Of a stretch of DNA of 64,000 bases, positions 22,571-31,898 are shown in pieces. The translations under genes were made by a program, and so were the position numbers. Under the pieces are notes generated by a model, which worked only from the letters and a program-made list of their open reading frames with translations, did not search any database and was not told the DNA's origin. Numbering within the stretch: the first letter of the stretch is position 1; the number at the start of each line of letters is the position of its first letter. The stretch comes from Physcomitrium patens (Eukaryota; Streptophyta; Bryopsida; Funariales; Funariaceae). The stretch lies in NCBI RefSeq assembly GCF_000002425.4, contig NC_037271.1, forward strand, positions 14,419,903-14,483,902. The letters run 5' to 3'.

Positions 22571-22925
22571 TGTCACGGACACAAAATACAGACTTGAAAT
22601 CTAACAAGAAGTTCAAGAAGAAGTGGCAGAACTAGATTAAACAGATGAGTACAAGAACAACACCAGAAAGGTGAGCTAGAACTCCAAGAGATGTGTTGTC
22701 GAGACTGAAGAACTCTTCAGCCTCGATCCCTATATATACTCCTACTTAGGAAGCTTCTAGAAACTTCTCTTCTAGAAGGTTCCAGAGACTTCCTTTCTAG
22801 AAGCTTCTAGAAACTTCTCTCTAAAAGGTTCCAGAGGCTTCTCTTTTAGAAGGTTCCAGAGGCTTGTTTTCTAGAAGGTTCTAGAAACTTCTCTCTAGAA
22901 AGTTCTAAGGAATATGTCCCTAACA
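22571..22925 (-). repeat. B 3' LTR
   Basis: 355 bp, with termini TGTCACGGAC (22571) and CCCTAACA (22925) on the plus strand. It has fewer copies of the GAA/TTC repeat block than the 470-bp 5' LTR. Confidence 0.92.
22696..22915 (-). promoter_or_regulatory. B LTR promoter: heat-shock-element array, TATA box, predicted RNA start
   Basis: Reading the minus strand, many GAA/TTC units are spaced by two bases. Two perfect four-unit copies (GAAGCTTCTAGAAACTTC) lie at 22750-22767 and 22800-22817, matching the plant HSE consensus of alternating nGAAn and nTTCn. A TATATATA box follows at 22731-22738, then a near-perfect 13-base inverted repeat (22699-22711 with 22714-22726). The predicted RNA start is base 22706, 32 bases from the TATA box; the RNA would begin AGUCUCGACAA. 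Heat induction is inferred. Confidence 0.7.
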
Positions 22926-22938
22926 TCACCCCCTCCTT
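22926..22938 (-). promoter_or_regulatory. B polypurine tract
   Basis: The minus strand reads AAGGAGGGGGTGA, adjacent to the 3' LTR. Confidence 0.85.
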
Positions 22939-22972
22939 TAGCTTCGAGGTCTCTGAGAAGCAATATTGTTGA

Positions 22973-23326
22973 TCAGTACCAACGCAAGAAAATGAAGATT
23001 TGTCGCATAACTTCTGCTATGAATTCCAACTGTTGTTCACGAGGCAAGTGGTTCATCGATCCTTGAAGCCAACGGTAATGGCCCACGCCTTCGACTTCTG
23101 ACCAAGCATGAACTTCCATGTCCTCATTGTGAAATTGTCCTGCAAACACGCCTTCTGGTTGACCATCGTAAGCAGGTTCGATCTCAAATATGATCACCAG
23201 TGATCGGTTACTCGGTATCCTCCGTCGTCGTTGTGGTACATGTAGTTCATCATCTCGGGGTCGCCTTCGTGAGCTACTCGGTTGCGATACTCTGACTGGC
23301 ATAGTATCTATCTCTTGACTATCCAT
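22973..23326 (-). CDS. B small 3' ORF of unknown function
   Basis: It is an intact 117-codon frame between the chromodomain and the polypurine tract. It starts MDSQEIDTMPVRVSQPSS, then has an arginine-rich segment (SRRRPRDDE, PQRRRRIPSNR) that could be a nuclear-localisation or RNA-binding stretch, then an SLVIIFEIEPAYDGQP block and an acidic part ending near EVMRQIFIFLRWY. There is no signal peptide or membrane segment. A decayed homologue lies in B' (1535-1930). It stays open while the rest of B has stops, but its short length makes that weak evidence. Confidence 0.55.
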   Translation of the reverse strand: MDSQEIDTMPVRVSQPSSSRRRPRDDELHVPQRRRRIPSNRSLVIIFEIEPAYDGQPEGVFAGQFHNEDMEVHAWSEVEGVGHYRWLQGSMNHLPREQQLEFIAEVMRQIFIFLRWY

Positions 23327-23535
23327 ATCAAAAGACCAAACTACGATCTATCTTGGAGAAAATAACTACATCAACTATGAATTTTGCTGGTGCTCTCCCC
23401 TTTTCTTATATTGTTGGAAGAACAAGCTTCAGAAAGAAGCTATCATTGAATTGATTTAGGTTTATCGAGATGTCGTTGATGAAACTCTTGTACCTTTTGT
23501 GGCGCATTCGCAAGATTTTCAGCTGGCTACCACGT

Positions 23536-24498
23536 TTACTCATTAATGTCATAGCCGCACCAATGAACAAGATATTCTAACTTTCCCCACCTTTGTCGTG
23601 AATCCAATACCTTTTCAACCTCGTATTTTTTGTGGTTCTCGATTTCAATACTAGGTGGCGGACATTGCACTCTTCCAGGAAAAGATGACTCTCGATAAGG
23701 TTCCAACAGAGAAACATGAAAGACTAGATGTACCTTCATAGAAGCCGGTAACTCCAGCCGGTATGCCATTGCATTAATTTGCTTTTGGATGATAAATGGT
23801 CCCAATCTTCGATAGTCCAACTTATCACATTGTCGCTTGGTCTTGATATTTCGTCGAAGAAGCCAGGCTTTGTCTCCAACTTTGAAAGTAGGTGCTGGAT
23901 TCCGAAATCTATCTGCAGACGTCTTATAAGATTCTTGAGCGGATTGTAATTGAAGCTTCAACATAGTTTGAAGCTCTGATAGTTGCTTCGCAAATCCTTC
24001 AGCTGCTGGATTATTATTTGTTGACGGACTCAATAAATCAAGCTTCGGATGATACCCATAGTTGAAAAAGAATGGTGTTTGTTGAGTCGACACATGGAGG
24101 GTGTTGTTATATGCAAACTCGGCTAGCGATAGATATGCAGTCCAATCGTCTTGGTGATAGTTGATGTTGCATCGTAAGTACTGCTCCAAGACTTGGTTCA
24201 CCCGTTCCATTTGGCCATCAGTTTGAGGATGAAAAGCTGAAGAAAGCTTGATATCCACCTTTAATATTCCAAAGAGAGATCTCGAAAACTTTGACACGAA
24301 CTGGGTACCTCGATCTGATATGATATCATCTGGTAGTCCATGATATCGATACACATTATCGAGAAAGAGTCTTGTTGTGACTTCACTGGACGATGTCTTC
24401 TTACAAGGAACAAAGTGTGCCATCTTTGTAAGCCGATCTACCACGACAAAGATGCTGTCAAATGAGTTTGATGATGGCAAGTCCGTGATGAAGTCCAT
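23536..24498 (-). CDS. B integrase core, GPF motif and chromodomain
   Basis: 320 codons. Integrase catalytic residues: MDFITDLPSS (first Asp), GLPDDIISDRGTQFVS (second Asp), HPQTDGQMERVNQ (Glu), all intact. Further blocks are WTAYLSLAEFAYNN and FKVGDKAWLLRRNIKT, the GPF motif in YRRLGPFIIQ, HLVFHVSLLEPYRES, and a C-terminal chromodomain at residues about 288-318 (YEVEKVLDSRQRWGKLEYLV, HWCGYD). The chromodomain targets integration to methylated histones in known relatives. The frame stops just after GYDINE; decayed chromodomain sequence continues to about 23460. Confidence 0.9.
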   Translation of the reverse strand: MDFITDLPSSNSFDSIFVVVDRLTKMAHFVPCKKTSSSEVTTRLFLDNVYRYHGLPDDIISDRGTQFVSKFSRSLFGILKVDIKLSSAFHPQTDGQMERVNQVLEQYLRCNINYHQDDWTAYLSLAEFAYNNTLHVSTQQTPFFFNYGYHPKLDLLSPSTNNNPAAEGFAKQLSELQTMLKLQLQSAQESYKTSADRFRNPAPTFKVGDKAWLLRRNIKTKRQCDKLDYRRLGPFIIQKQINAMAYRLELPASMKVHLVFHVSLLEPYRESSFPGRVQCPPPSIEIENHKKYEVEKVLDSRQRWGKLEYLVHWCGYDINE

Positions 24499-24726
24499 AG
24501 AAATTGAAGACCATAGTCAACGTGGAATTGGCAATGGCTGTAGAAGTCCATAAGGGCGATGTTGAGGATTCTTAGATCTTGAACAGATGTCACAAGAGAA
24601 GACAAAATCTTTCACATCCTTCCACATTTGGGGCCACCAAAAATCTCGAGAAATAAGCTCCAAGGTCTTGTTGAATCCAAAATGTCCAGCAGCTGGAAAA
24701 TCATGGCGAGATTGAAGAACTCGGAG
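24499..24726 (-). pseudogene. B integrase zinc-binding N-terminus
   Basis: The minus strand between the two open frames encodes an HHCC domain: SRHDFPAAGHFGFNKTLELI (the two His), YWW-like DFWWPQMWKDV and CDICSRSKNPQHRP (CxxC). Two TGA stops flank it (24724-24726 and near 24507). Both sit at arginine positions and are explained by CGA to TGA. Confidence 0.8.
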
Positions 24727-25547
24727 TCATGCTAGTCCTTTTCGAATGTACAATTGCTCTTCAAAGTATAAAAGATCTCCCTCCACCTTGAACTTCTCGT
24801 CATTGGTACGTTGCTTGATATCAATGGCTATTGAATCTTTAATGGTCATAGCACGTACTTGGTTTAGGAAGTCAGCATCAAATGATACAATAGTAGCACA
24901 AAGTTGAAATCTCTCTGGCTTCAATAACGTTGTACATTGTTGATCAAACGTTGCTTCTCCAGCCTTTGGTGCAAGATATGATCTCCTTGATAAAGTATTG
25001 GATAGTCCTTGCTGTCTTCCAAGTCGATAAGTGATAACAAAATCGAATCTAGATAGCGACATATTCCAACGAGCTTGACGCCGATTTAAAACTCGAGCCG
25101 TCATGAAATACTCCAAGTTCTTGTGATCCGTATATACGATTATTCGATGTGCAGCTCCTTCAAGAAAGTGACGCCATTCTTCGAAAGAATCTACTATAGC
25201 AAGAAGTTCCTTATCGTGGATCTCATAATTGATTTCAGCAGCAGAGAACTTCCGAGAATAGAATACAACTGGATGGAGCTTCTTATCTTCACTCATTTGT
25301 GAAAGTACAACTCCCAAACCAAAATCTGAAGCATCAATTTCTAAATAGAAGGCCTTTGTAAAGTCTGGATGTACCAAAATTGGAGCTGTAGTAAATGCTG
25401 TCTTCAAATCTTGAAACGCCTTCTCCGCCAAAGGTCCCCATTCCAACTTATCTTTGCATGTTAATCGAGTGAAAGGAGCAGCAACTTGAGAATAATTCTT
25501 GATGAAGATCCGATAGAAGTTAGCAAAACCAAGAAAGCATTGTACGT
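24727..25547 (-). CDS. B RT end and RNase H
   Basis: The frame 24727-25446 (239 codons) begins EWGPLAEKAFQDLKTAF and includes the RNase H domain: FYLEIDASDFGLGVVLSQ (Asp), YEIHDKELLAIVDSFEEWRH (Glu), IIVYTDHKNLEYF (Asp) and RRQARWNMSLSRFDFVITYR. The stretch 25447-25547 encodes the RT thumb (FYRIFIKNYSQVAAPFTRLT). F3 is inserted at 25548, within the RT connection; the homology resumes on the far side at 42825. Confidence 0.87.
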
Positions 25548-26884
25548 TGTCGTATTACGTGCTTTCTTGCTCAAGAACATGCCGGGCGTCTGGCTGTAGA
25601 AGGTAGTATGGAGATTCGCCAATAGTCAAGCAGTCTATCAGTTTTTGACTGCTGGAATATAAACGACTACAAAAATATATCGTAAATCTATACGGATGCC
25701 CTTCGATTGCTTGTCGAAGTCCTTTTTGCCCCAGCCGGTAGGTCTCTAGACGTTACAGAGAATCCCAAACAACCAAATCTACTAATCTCCGATACCGCTT
25801 TGTACTTATGATCTTGAATCCATTGACAGTCTTGTTAGATTAATCCAATAAATTTCATTCACTCCGCATACTCAATCCTATAGATACCTTTTTTATCCTT
25901 CAATCTCAGACGTAACTGGATTTCACAAAACAGCCAGGAGTGATCTCACCCACTTCATTAAAAATCCCGATTCACCATTACAACACTGACTTCAGCAACG
26001 ATTGCCTCCATCTTCTCAAAACTCTATGAAGAAGAAAAATCCAATTCTCTGTCTTTCCTTCCTCGACCCGAAGCACGAAGCTCCTCTCCAATCCCCTTGG
26101 TCTTTAAAAACCTCTCATGAAACCGAACTAGTAACCTTCAAAAAAAAAAAACTTGGAGCTAGCTCTTCGATCCCAAAAAACCTTCCCTCCCCTCTGATCC
26201 CTCTTCCCCTAACCTTATCCTCTGAATTTCTTCAATCTTCCATCTTAGATCCGAAATTGGCTCCCATTGTCAAAGCTTAGATCCGAAATTGGCTCCCATT
26301 GTCAAAGCTTAGATCCGAAATTGGCTCCCGCCGTCAGAGCTTTCAAAATGGCACAGAGAATAGGACAACCTGAAACAGAATCGAAACCCCGTACTCGGAT
26401 CCACATTGAGTTGCGTGACCAATTCAGGTCTCATATTGAGTAAGAGGACGCGTAGTAACCTGGATGTTCCCGTAATTATTCTGCATTGGATTGCACGACC
26501 AATACAGGTCTCATATTGGATAAGAGGACCCGAAGTAAGACCTGGATTTTCCCGTAATCAGACTGCATTGGGTTGCCCGACCAATGCGGGTTTCATATTG
26601 GGTAAGAGGACCCGTATTGGATTCTTGAAATTAGATCCAATTGGCTCTTCAAACCAAGCTCACCCATCGCGTGAATTGGTCCTTTCCCTTCCTGCTGACT
26701 CCCATTATTGGAATCGAATGAAGCATTTCAGTATGTCCCAGCTTACTATAATGGGGTGACTGAACCTGACCACTCAGTATTTGCACTGGAGTTGGTCGTT
26801 GCTTCCAATATTCGAGGTAACTGAATATTAATAAAAGTCCCTTTTCTTTATATTTTCATGGTATACTCGTATTACAACACGACA
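25548..26884 (-). repeat. F3 3' LTR with three 81-bp subrepeats
   Basis: 1,337 bp; plus-strand ends TGTCGTATTACGTGC and ATTACAACACGACA. It contains three tandem copies of a unit of about 81 bp (TCATATTG at 26431, 26511 and 26593). Each carries an ATTGG and a CCAAT box facing each other (ATTGGGTTGCCCGACCAAT), arranged like paired NF-Y sites. The open frames at 26002-26280 and 26406-26759 are LTR shadows. Confidence 0.9.
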
Positions 26885-26896
26885 TCCACCCCCTCT
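26885..26896 (-). promoter_or_regulatory. F3 polypurine tract
   Basis: The minus strand reads AGAGGGGGTGGA next to the 3' LTR. F1 has the identical tract at 38290-38301. Confidence 0.9.
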
Positions 26897-26946
26897 GAAC
26901 CTGTGCATCCTCCAATATGCACCAATTTACCCAATTGCTGTTTGAT

Positions 26947-27423
26947 TCAGAATATATCCTCTACGTCTTTGTTCTGTTCGTCTTCGTCACCTTCATTATC
27001 CAAATCACTTTCATCTTCTTCCTGCAGAATCTCTATACCTTCATTAAGGTCTTCCATATTCATCTCCGCGTGTCTTCGTTTAAATATTTTTACTCGCTTC
27101 TCTGCAATTGGTATTTTCAATTTTGTACCATCTAACTCCCGTAATGAGTAAGTCGCATTATCATGAACAGTTGTTACTATATATGGTCCAAACCAACGTT
27201 TTGAAAATTTCCGCAAAGTACTATGTTGATTATCCAGACTATTGTCATAAACAAGTACCCAATCACCTTCCTCAATTGCTTTTGGTCTCAATCGATGTTG
27301 CTTATCGAATCGCGCCTTGTTTTGTAACCTTGCTCTTTTTAACCTTCCCAATGCTATCTGGACATCTTCCGTTCTTTGCTCCAATTGTCGAATCCTAATA
27401 GCCAGAAGTTCTTCTCTTGTCAA
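26947..27423 (-). CDS. F3 integrase C-terminus (GPY/F domain)
   Basis: 158 codons. It starts TREELLAIRIRQLEQRTEDV and continues RPKAIEEGDWVLVYDNSLDN, then KRWFGPYIVTTVHDNATYSL (GPY motif), GTKLKIPIAEKRVKIFKRR and an acidic end. It matches F1 37700-38164 closely. No chromodomain follows. The frames on the plus strand here are shadows. Confidence 0.87.
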   Translation of the reverse strand: MTREELLAIRIRQLEQRTEDVQIALGRLKRARLQNKARFDKQHRLRPKAIEEGDWVLVYDNSLDNQHSTLRKFSKRWFGPYIVTTVHDNATYSLRELDGTKLKIPIAEKRVKIFKRRHAEMNMEDLNEGIEILQEEDESDLDNEGDEDEQNKDVEDIF

Positions 27424-27432
27424 TCCATCTTC

Positions 27433-27891
27433 TCATGGTAGCATACTCCAAGTAAGTACCTTTTCTTCAATCGGCATAATTGGTTTTTGACTTGTCATAA
27501 GTTCTACTGGCATATATCCTGTCATCGAACTATGTGTTGTTCGATCAGCCCATAATACAAATGACAAAAGCCGTGGCCACTCTTTAACTTTCCTATTACA
27601 AGCTTTAACCAATGCTTTCACAATCGGTGGGTGACCGCGTTTGCTTTTTGCATTCCCTTCCGAATTATAAGCAATAGTCAGTGATAGTTTAACTCCATAT
27701 CTTTCAAAGAACTTACGAGCTTCTTGTGCATTTAATTCTCCACGATCTGCAGTGATTTTTCCTACGCATCCGTAGCAGCAAATGACATCTTCAAGCAAAA
27801 ACCTACAAATCCTGTCTGTAGATTTTGTCCTCAATGCTCTTCCTTCTACTTGATTTGATAAATCTTCTCGAGCTAAAACCAAATATCTCAT
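27433..27891 (-). CDS. F3 integrase core with mutated catalytic Glu
   Basis: 152 codons: VLAREDLSNQVEGRALRTKS, GKITADRGELNAQEARKFFE (second Asp), then GNAKSKRGHPPIVKALVKAC. F1 has SERG at the SKRG position, aligned with the catalytic Glu of other integrases, so F3 has Glu to Lys. The first Asp (WVVDLVIMP) lies upstream, past a stop near 27895. Confidence 0.85.
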   Translation of the reverse strand: MRYLVLAREDLSNQVEGRALRTKSTDRICRFLLEDVICCYGCVGKITADRGELNAQEARKFFERYGVKLSLTIAYNSEGNAKSKRGHPPIVKALVKACNRKVKEWPRLLSFVLWADRTTHSSMTGYMPVELMTSQKPIMPIEEKVLTWSMLP

Positions 27892-27981
27892 CTGTCATAA
27901 TCCAACCGGCATAATAACCAAATCAACAACCCATTTAAAATGAATAGCCAAAGGATACGTAGGATGAAGACCATCTCGATG

Positions 27982-28884
27982 TCAGATATTAAAATACGAT
28001 TGACAGATTTCACATGACTCTACAAATGAGAGCACATCTCGATACATATTTTTCCACCAATATCGTTCCTTGAGTTTAGCAAAAGTAGCCCAGATTCTTC
28101 TATGCCCTGCCCATAAACTATCATGAAACTCTTTTAATAATTTTAGTTTTTCTTCTCTTTTGCCTATCACTCGTTGTGGCATCCCAATTCCTTTCTTCGG
28201 TCTCTTCCATAAGAATCCATCTCGAAGTAAAAATCCATATGCTTTTTTTCTTATTTGTTTGAATTTTTCTATAGACCAATTCCCCTGCTTAGTCAAAGTA
28301 TTCAAGTAATGACCAATATCTAATAATTCTCCTTCATAAGATTCTTCAAGAAATAGCTTGTCTTCTCTGTTGAGATTTGATATTGAATAGAATTTCAATC
28401 TGACGTCATCAATGTCTTCAACCATTTCGTCCTCCCTCTCGTATCTTGCTCCAGATAACATGTCTGCTACTAAATTGTCCTTCCCAGTAATATGCTTAAA
28501 TTCTGGATTTAGTGACTTAATATAAGCAATCCATCTCAACATTGCAATATCTAGCGTTGAACAATTAATAATCATTCCAAGAAATGGCAAGCAATCTATT
28601 TCAATTACTACTACTGCCCCAATCAAATAGTCCTTTTCAGCTTTCATAGCCGAAACGACTCCCCAAAGTTCTCTTTTGACTTACTAATATGCATACTGAC
28701 GAATACTTAAAACTTTAGCCCCAAACCGAACTGCAAATCTATTCCTACTAGAATCATCTTGACCCACAGCCCATCCAATGGCAATTGGACTAGCGTCCAT
28801 AGTAAGAATCACTGGTCTATTGCACTTATAATCAACCTTCCTCAATATTGGAGGTGACATCAATAATTTCTTCAATCTTTGCAT
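27982..28884 (-). CDS. F3 RNase H and integrase zinc domain
   Basis: Two frames (28684-28884 and 27982-28647) separated by one stop. RNase H: VILTMDASPIAIGWAVGQDD, then EIDCLPFLGMI and HITGKDNLVADMLSGARYE (Arg of the usual LSRARYE is Gly). Integrase zinc domain: LLKEFHDSLWAGHRRIWATF (two His), ERYWWKNMYRDV and ESCEICQSYFN (CxxC). Confidence 0.85.
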
Positions 28885-28887
28885 TGC

Positions 28888-29709
28888 CTAAATATGCCTT
28901 TCTTCCCATTTAAATCGGTAACCCTTGCGTAACAGTTCATATAATGGATCCGTTATGTGAGCAAAATGAGGGATCCAGATTCGATAAAATACACATGCAC
29001 CCAAAAACCTGCGAACCTCTATTAAAGAATCACAATCCTCTTTCATCCTTCCAATTGCATCAACTTTAGTCGGATCTGGTTTTCTTCCGTAAGATCCACA
29101 TAAATGTCTAACAATTACAACCTCTCGCACTCCAAATACGGACTTCATACCCGATAATGTAAGATGAACTTCTCCAAGCCGAGTTAAAATCTTTTCACAA
29201 TCTTGTATATGATCAACAACATATCTGCGATACCCCCTCGTATCTAAAGTTTCATCCTTGTCTCCTTCTCTGCATCCTTTTATAGGAACCTCATCCAGAA
29301 AAGGCATAGTCTTTTCCGGAATAAAATCTCTCAATACCTTATTCATCCCATTCATTATATGCACAACTGAGTTGGTCGCGCCTTGAGGAAGACTGCACAT
29401 TCTAACCAATCCAAGTGGTGTCCTCATTGTTGTCATATCTCTACTTCCTTCGGCAAGTTGAAATTGATCATAATCTGAATACAAGTCACCCATTGAATAG
29501 ATCACCCTTCCAACAAACGCCTCAGCAAATTCATCCACAATAGGCCCAATTCCTGCATTTCTGACAGTTACTGCATTAACCGGTTGCATATCTTGAATAA
29601 ACCGTAGTGACCCATTCTTCTTAGGTATCATAAACCATCGACTAGAATACGGCGAAAATGAGGGTTCCAATATTTTCATCTTTATCTTTTCTTTTAATAG
29701 TTCAACCAA
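28888..29709 (-). CDS. F3 reverse transcriptase
   Basis: 273 codons. SFSPYSSRWFMIPKKNGSLR and FIQDMQPVNAVTVRNAGIGP match F1. It continues LGLVRMCSLPQGATNSVVHI and the catalytic box MPFLDEVPIKGC, where F1 has FLDD: the second catalytic Asp is Glu. The connection includes EVRRFLGACVFYRIWIPHFA. The lineage differs from usual plant Ty3/gypsy RT (QPVNAVTVRNAG in place of RxLN and a FLDDVPIKG box). Confidence 0.9.
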   Translation of the reverse strand: MVELLKEKIKMKILEPSFSPYSSRWFMIPKKNGSLRFIQDMQPVNAVTVRNAGIGPIVDEFAEAFVGRVIYSMGDLYSDYDQFQLAEGSRDMTTMRTPLGLVRMCSLPQGATNSVVHIMNGMNKVLRDFIPEKTMPFLDEVPIKGCREGDKDETLDTRGYRRYVVDHIQDCEKILTRLGEVHLTLSGMKSVFGVREVVIVRHLCGSYGRKPDPTKVDAIGRMKEDCDSLIEVRRFLGACVFYRIWIPHFAHITDPLYELLRKGYRFKWEERHI

Positions 29710-29751
29710 TTTAGGTAAATGTGCCCTCGGTACTGGAATCGGTCTTAGATT

Positions 29752-30327
29752 TTAAGGTACATGTGGTACAGTGAAGATAACCATAGGTGTTATAATATTT
29801 GGATCCACACACCCAATTTCATGAGATTCGAAGGCAAACGATCTACCTTGTCTAGCCAACATCTTTTTGAAGCAAGTAATTTCCTCCGGCAATAAAAAAC
29901 CATCAGAACCAATCTTCAATTCTTCAAAAGTCTCTTTAGTAAACTCATGTCCAATACTCACTAGATCTCTTAAACTTGCTTCTTTTGATGCTTCTCCCTT
30001 TTGTTCTTTAGAATCTTCTGGTAATAGTCCAGTAACAGGCTTTATCTTCTTATCTGCCGTTTTATATCTCGTCTCTAGTGTGACTTCTGGTGCTTGAAAA
30101 GATTCAAGCATGGTATAAACCTCTCTCGAATGAATCTCAACAATCTTATCATTATCTCCTAACCCAATAGATGTAATGAATTCCAATGAATCTTCCAGTC
30201 CATTTTCTTCATAAACACCTAAAATCCTCTCATCATCTTGCAATGTACCTATCTTGCGTAACTGTCCTTCAATATCATATAATCTTTTTCTTTCTTTTCT
30301 TTTAAAATCATCAACTTTCTTATACAT
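29752..30327 (-). CDS. F3 protease-RT linker
   Basis: 191 codons of charged sequence (MYKKVDDFKRKERKRLYDIE, YEENGLEDSLEFITSIGLGD, LPEEITCFKKMLARQGRSFA, HEIGCVDPNIITPMVIFTVP). The last part, with FAFESHEIGCVDP, resembles the pre-RT segment of gypsy Pol. F1 lacks this region (deletion near 35487). Confidence 0.75.
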   Translation of the reverse strand: MYKKVDDFKRKERKRLYDIEGQLRKIGTLQDDERILGVYEENGLEDSLEFITSIGLGDNDKIVEIHSREVYTMLESFQAPEVTLETRYKTADKKIKPVTGLLPEDSKEQKGEASKEASLRDLVSIGHEFTKETFEELKIGSDGFLLPEEITCFKKMLARQGRSFAFESHEIGCVDPNIITPMVIFTVPHVP

Positions 30328-30422
30328 AATATTTCCATTCTCCGATATACCTATAAAACTGGCATCAAAGGCACCTTCATCTCGCGAGGGTTCCTCTTCT
30401 TTTGTACCTCCATAATCTCGCT

Positions 30423-30641
30423 TTACAGTGGTACCTCCCCAAAATCCTGAAATCCTTCAACAATCTTTGGCAATGGTTTCTCCCTGAACCTATCTCGATT
30501 CCGTTCATAGTTAGGAGGTACTGTTAGAAATTGTACAGCTTTCCTTCCATCCTCGCTACGTACCCTTGCATAAGCAGAACCATCGTCCAATACTTTTGTT
30601 TCCATCTGTGTTGCCGTAATATAAGGTTGTCCTAAAATCAA
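30423..30641 (-). CDS. F3 protease C-terminus
   Basis: LILGQPYITATQMETKVLDD is the end of the retropepsin domain, followed by RSEDGRKAVQFLTVPPNYER. The catalytic part is deleted: upstream the sequence jumps to the end of Gag (junction at 30650-30660, with a short AGA overlap). Confidence 0.8.
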   Translation of the reverse strand: MILGQPYITATQMETKVLDDGSAYARVRSEDGRKAVQFLTVPPNYERNRDRFREKPLPKIVEGFQDFGEVPL

Positions 30642-31312
30642 CGGATAAGACGTTGTATCTTTCGCTTAATGCTGTCAATGATGACATCATGAAGCTCCTT
30701 CTTTGCAATTCCCAAAACTTCTTTCAATGTGAATTCCACCTTAGCGTTTAATATACGTTCTTCCAACACCCCTTTCAAATTTATTGCCGCTTCAATGTGA
30801 GAAAGTAGCTTATAAGCAATTGATTTGTCCTTATCTTTTGTCTCCTTTGTTTTTTCTCTCAATGATGCTGAGGTATCCTTTACAGGCAATTCTTGTGAAG
30901 CTGCCTCCCGAGCCTTGTCTCCTCGAGTTTGCCTCTTAGAAGAATTTCCTTCTCTAATATCATCAAAATTTCCTCGTCTCTTTTCTTCCATCAAAGCTTC
31001 ATTGTGGCTCTTAGCAATATATGCATGAACAGAAAGAGACTCAACATGATCCTCCCAACCTGTTCTACCTCGTAATGTAGCTGCAGTTCTCAATAACGCT
31101 TCTCGAGGTAATTTCCCTTCTTGCATTATAGAAACGGCAGAAGCCCAAAACTCACTAGTTTCCGTACTTCCACCAATTTCATCATCTACTCTAGCACCAT
31201 AACTTGCACTTTCTCGTGCTGCTGTTTCATGCTCTTTTAGGTAATCTTCAACCAATGCTCTCATTCCTCCCTTGCCAAAATTGGTTTGAAGAAGATCCTC
31301 TCTATTTTTCAA
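30638..31312 (-). CDS. F3 Gag C-terminal region
   Basis: 224 codons: MKNREDLLQTNFGKGGMRAL, EDYLKEHETAARESASYGAR, STETSEFWASAVSIMQEGKL, AYIAKSHNEALMEEKRRGNF, ILNAKVEFTLKEVLGIAKKE. It matches F1 34353-35012 over its length. No domain is recognisable beyond its place between the zinc knuckle and protease. Confidence 0.8.
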   Translation of the reverse strand: MKNREDLLQTNFGKGGMRALVEDYLKEHETAARESASYGARVDDEIGGSTETSEFWASAVSIMQEGKLPREALLRTAATLRGRTGWEDHVESLSVHAYIAKSHNEALMEEKRRGNFDDIREGNSSKRQTRGDKAREAASQELPVKDTSASLREKTKETKDKDKSIAYKLLSHIEAAINLKGVLEERILNAKVEFTLKEVLGIAKKELHDVIIDSIKRKIQRLIR

Positions 31313-31596
31313 TACTATCTTCCCATCTTTTCAGCAAATAATTCCCTGCCGTATCATATTATTAAATTCATTGCAATCTTTTCTAGTGTGTGAAGCATCA
31401 TCACACCAAATGCATCTTTGTACATATCCTTGTTTTGAAACATTCTTCGAATTGTTTTTTTAGAAGTATTCTCTTCAAGTCTTGCCAATTTGATTTGAAG
31501 ATCTCGCATTCCTCGTATAATTTCTTCCATCTCCATATCTGCTTTCTTTGACAAGGATGTCGAAGGTTGAACTGTAGGCATTGTTGGTGGTGTTGT
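31313..31596 (-). pseudogene. F3 Gag zinc-knuckle segment
   Basis: The minus strand at 31373-31414 encodes CIWCDDASHTRKDC, a CX2CX4HX4C knuckle, identical in F1 (34251-34292). A frameshift puts it out of frame with the neighbouring open frame (31354-31581), whose start (MPTVQPSTSLSKKADMEMEE) is real Gag sequence. Confidence 0.75.
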
Positions 31597-31600
31597 ACGC

Positions 31601-31898
31601 TGTCGTGTTGTAACACGAATATACAGTGAAAATAAAAAGAAAAGGGAATTTTATTAATATTCAGTTACCTCGAATATTGGGAGCATCGACCAACTCCAGT
31701 ACAAATATTGAGTGGTCAGGTTCAGTCACTCCGTTACAGTCAGCCGGGGCATACTGAAATGCTCCATTCGATTCCAAGAACGGGAGTCAGCAGGAAGAGA
31801 AGGACCAATTCACACGACGGGTTCGGAGAGCCAATTGGATCCAATTTTGATAATCCAATCCGGGTCCTCTTATCCAATATGAGACTTGAATTGGCCGG
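31601..31898 (+). repeat. F4: solo LTR of family F, left piece
   Basis: It starts TGTCGTGTTGTAACACGA at 31601 and is interrupted at 31898 by F1. The right piece is 39646-40681; together they make one LTR of about 1,334 bp. The F4 TSD is ACGC (31597-31600) against ACGT (40682-40685), inside the F3 gag. Confidence 0.88.

Noticed and set aside
26858..27398. Plus-strand frames over the F3 integrase end
   Set aside because: The minus strand carries the integrase with GPY motif; the same shadow recurs opposite F1 (38035-38283).
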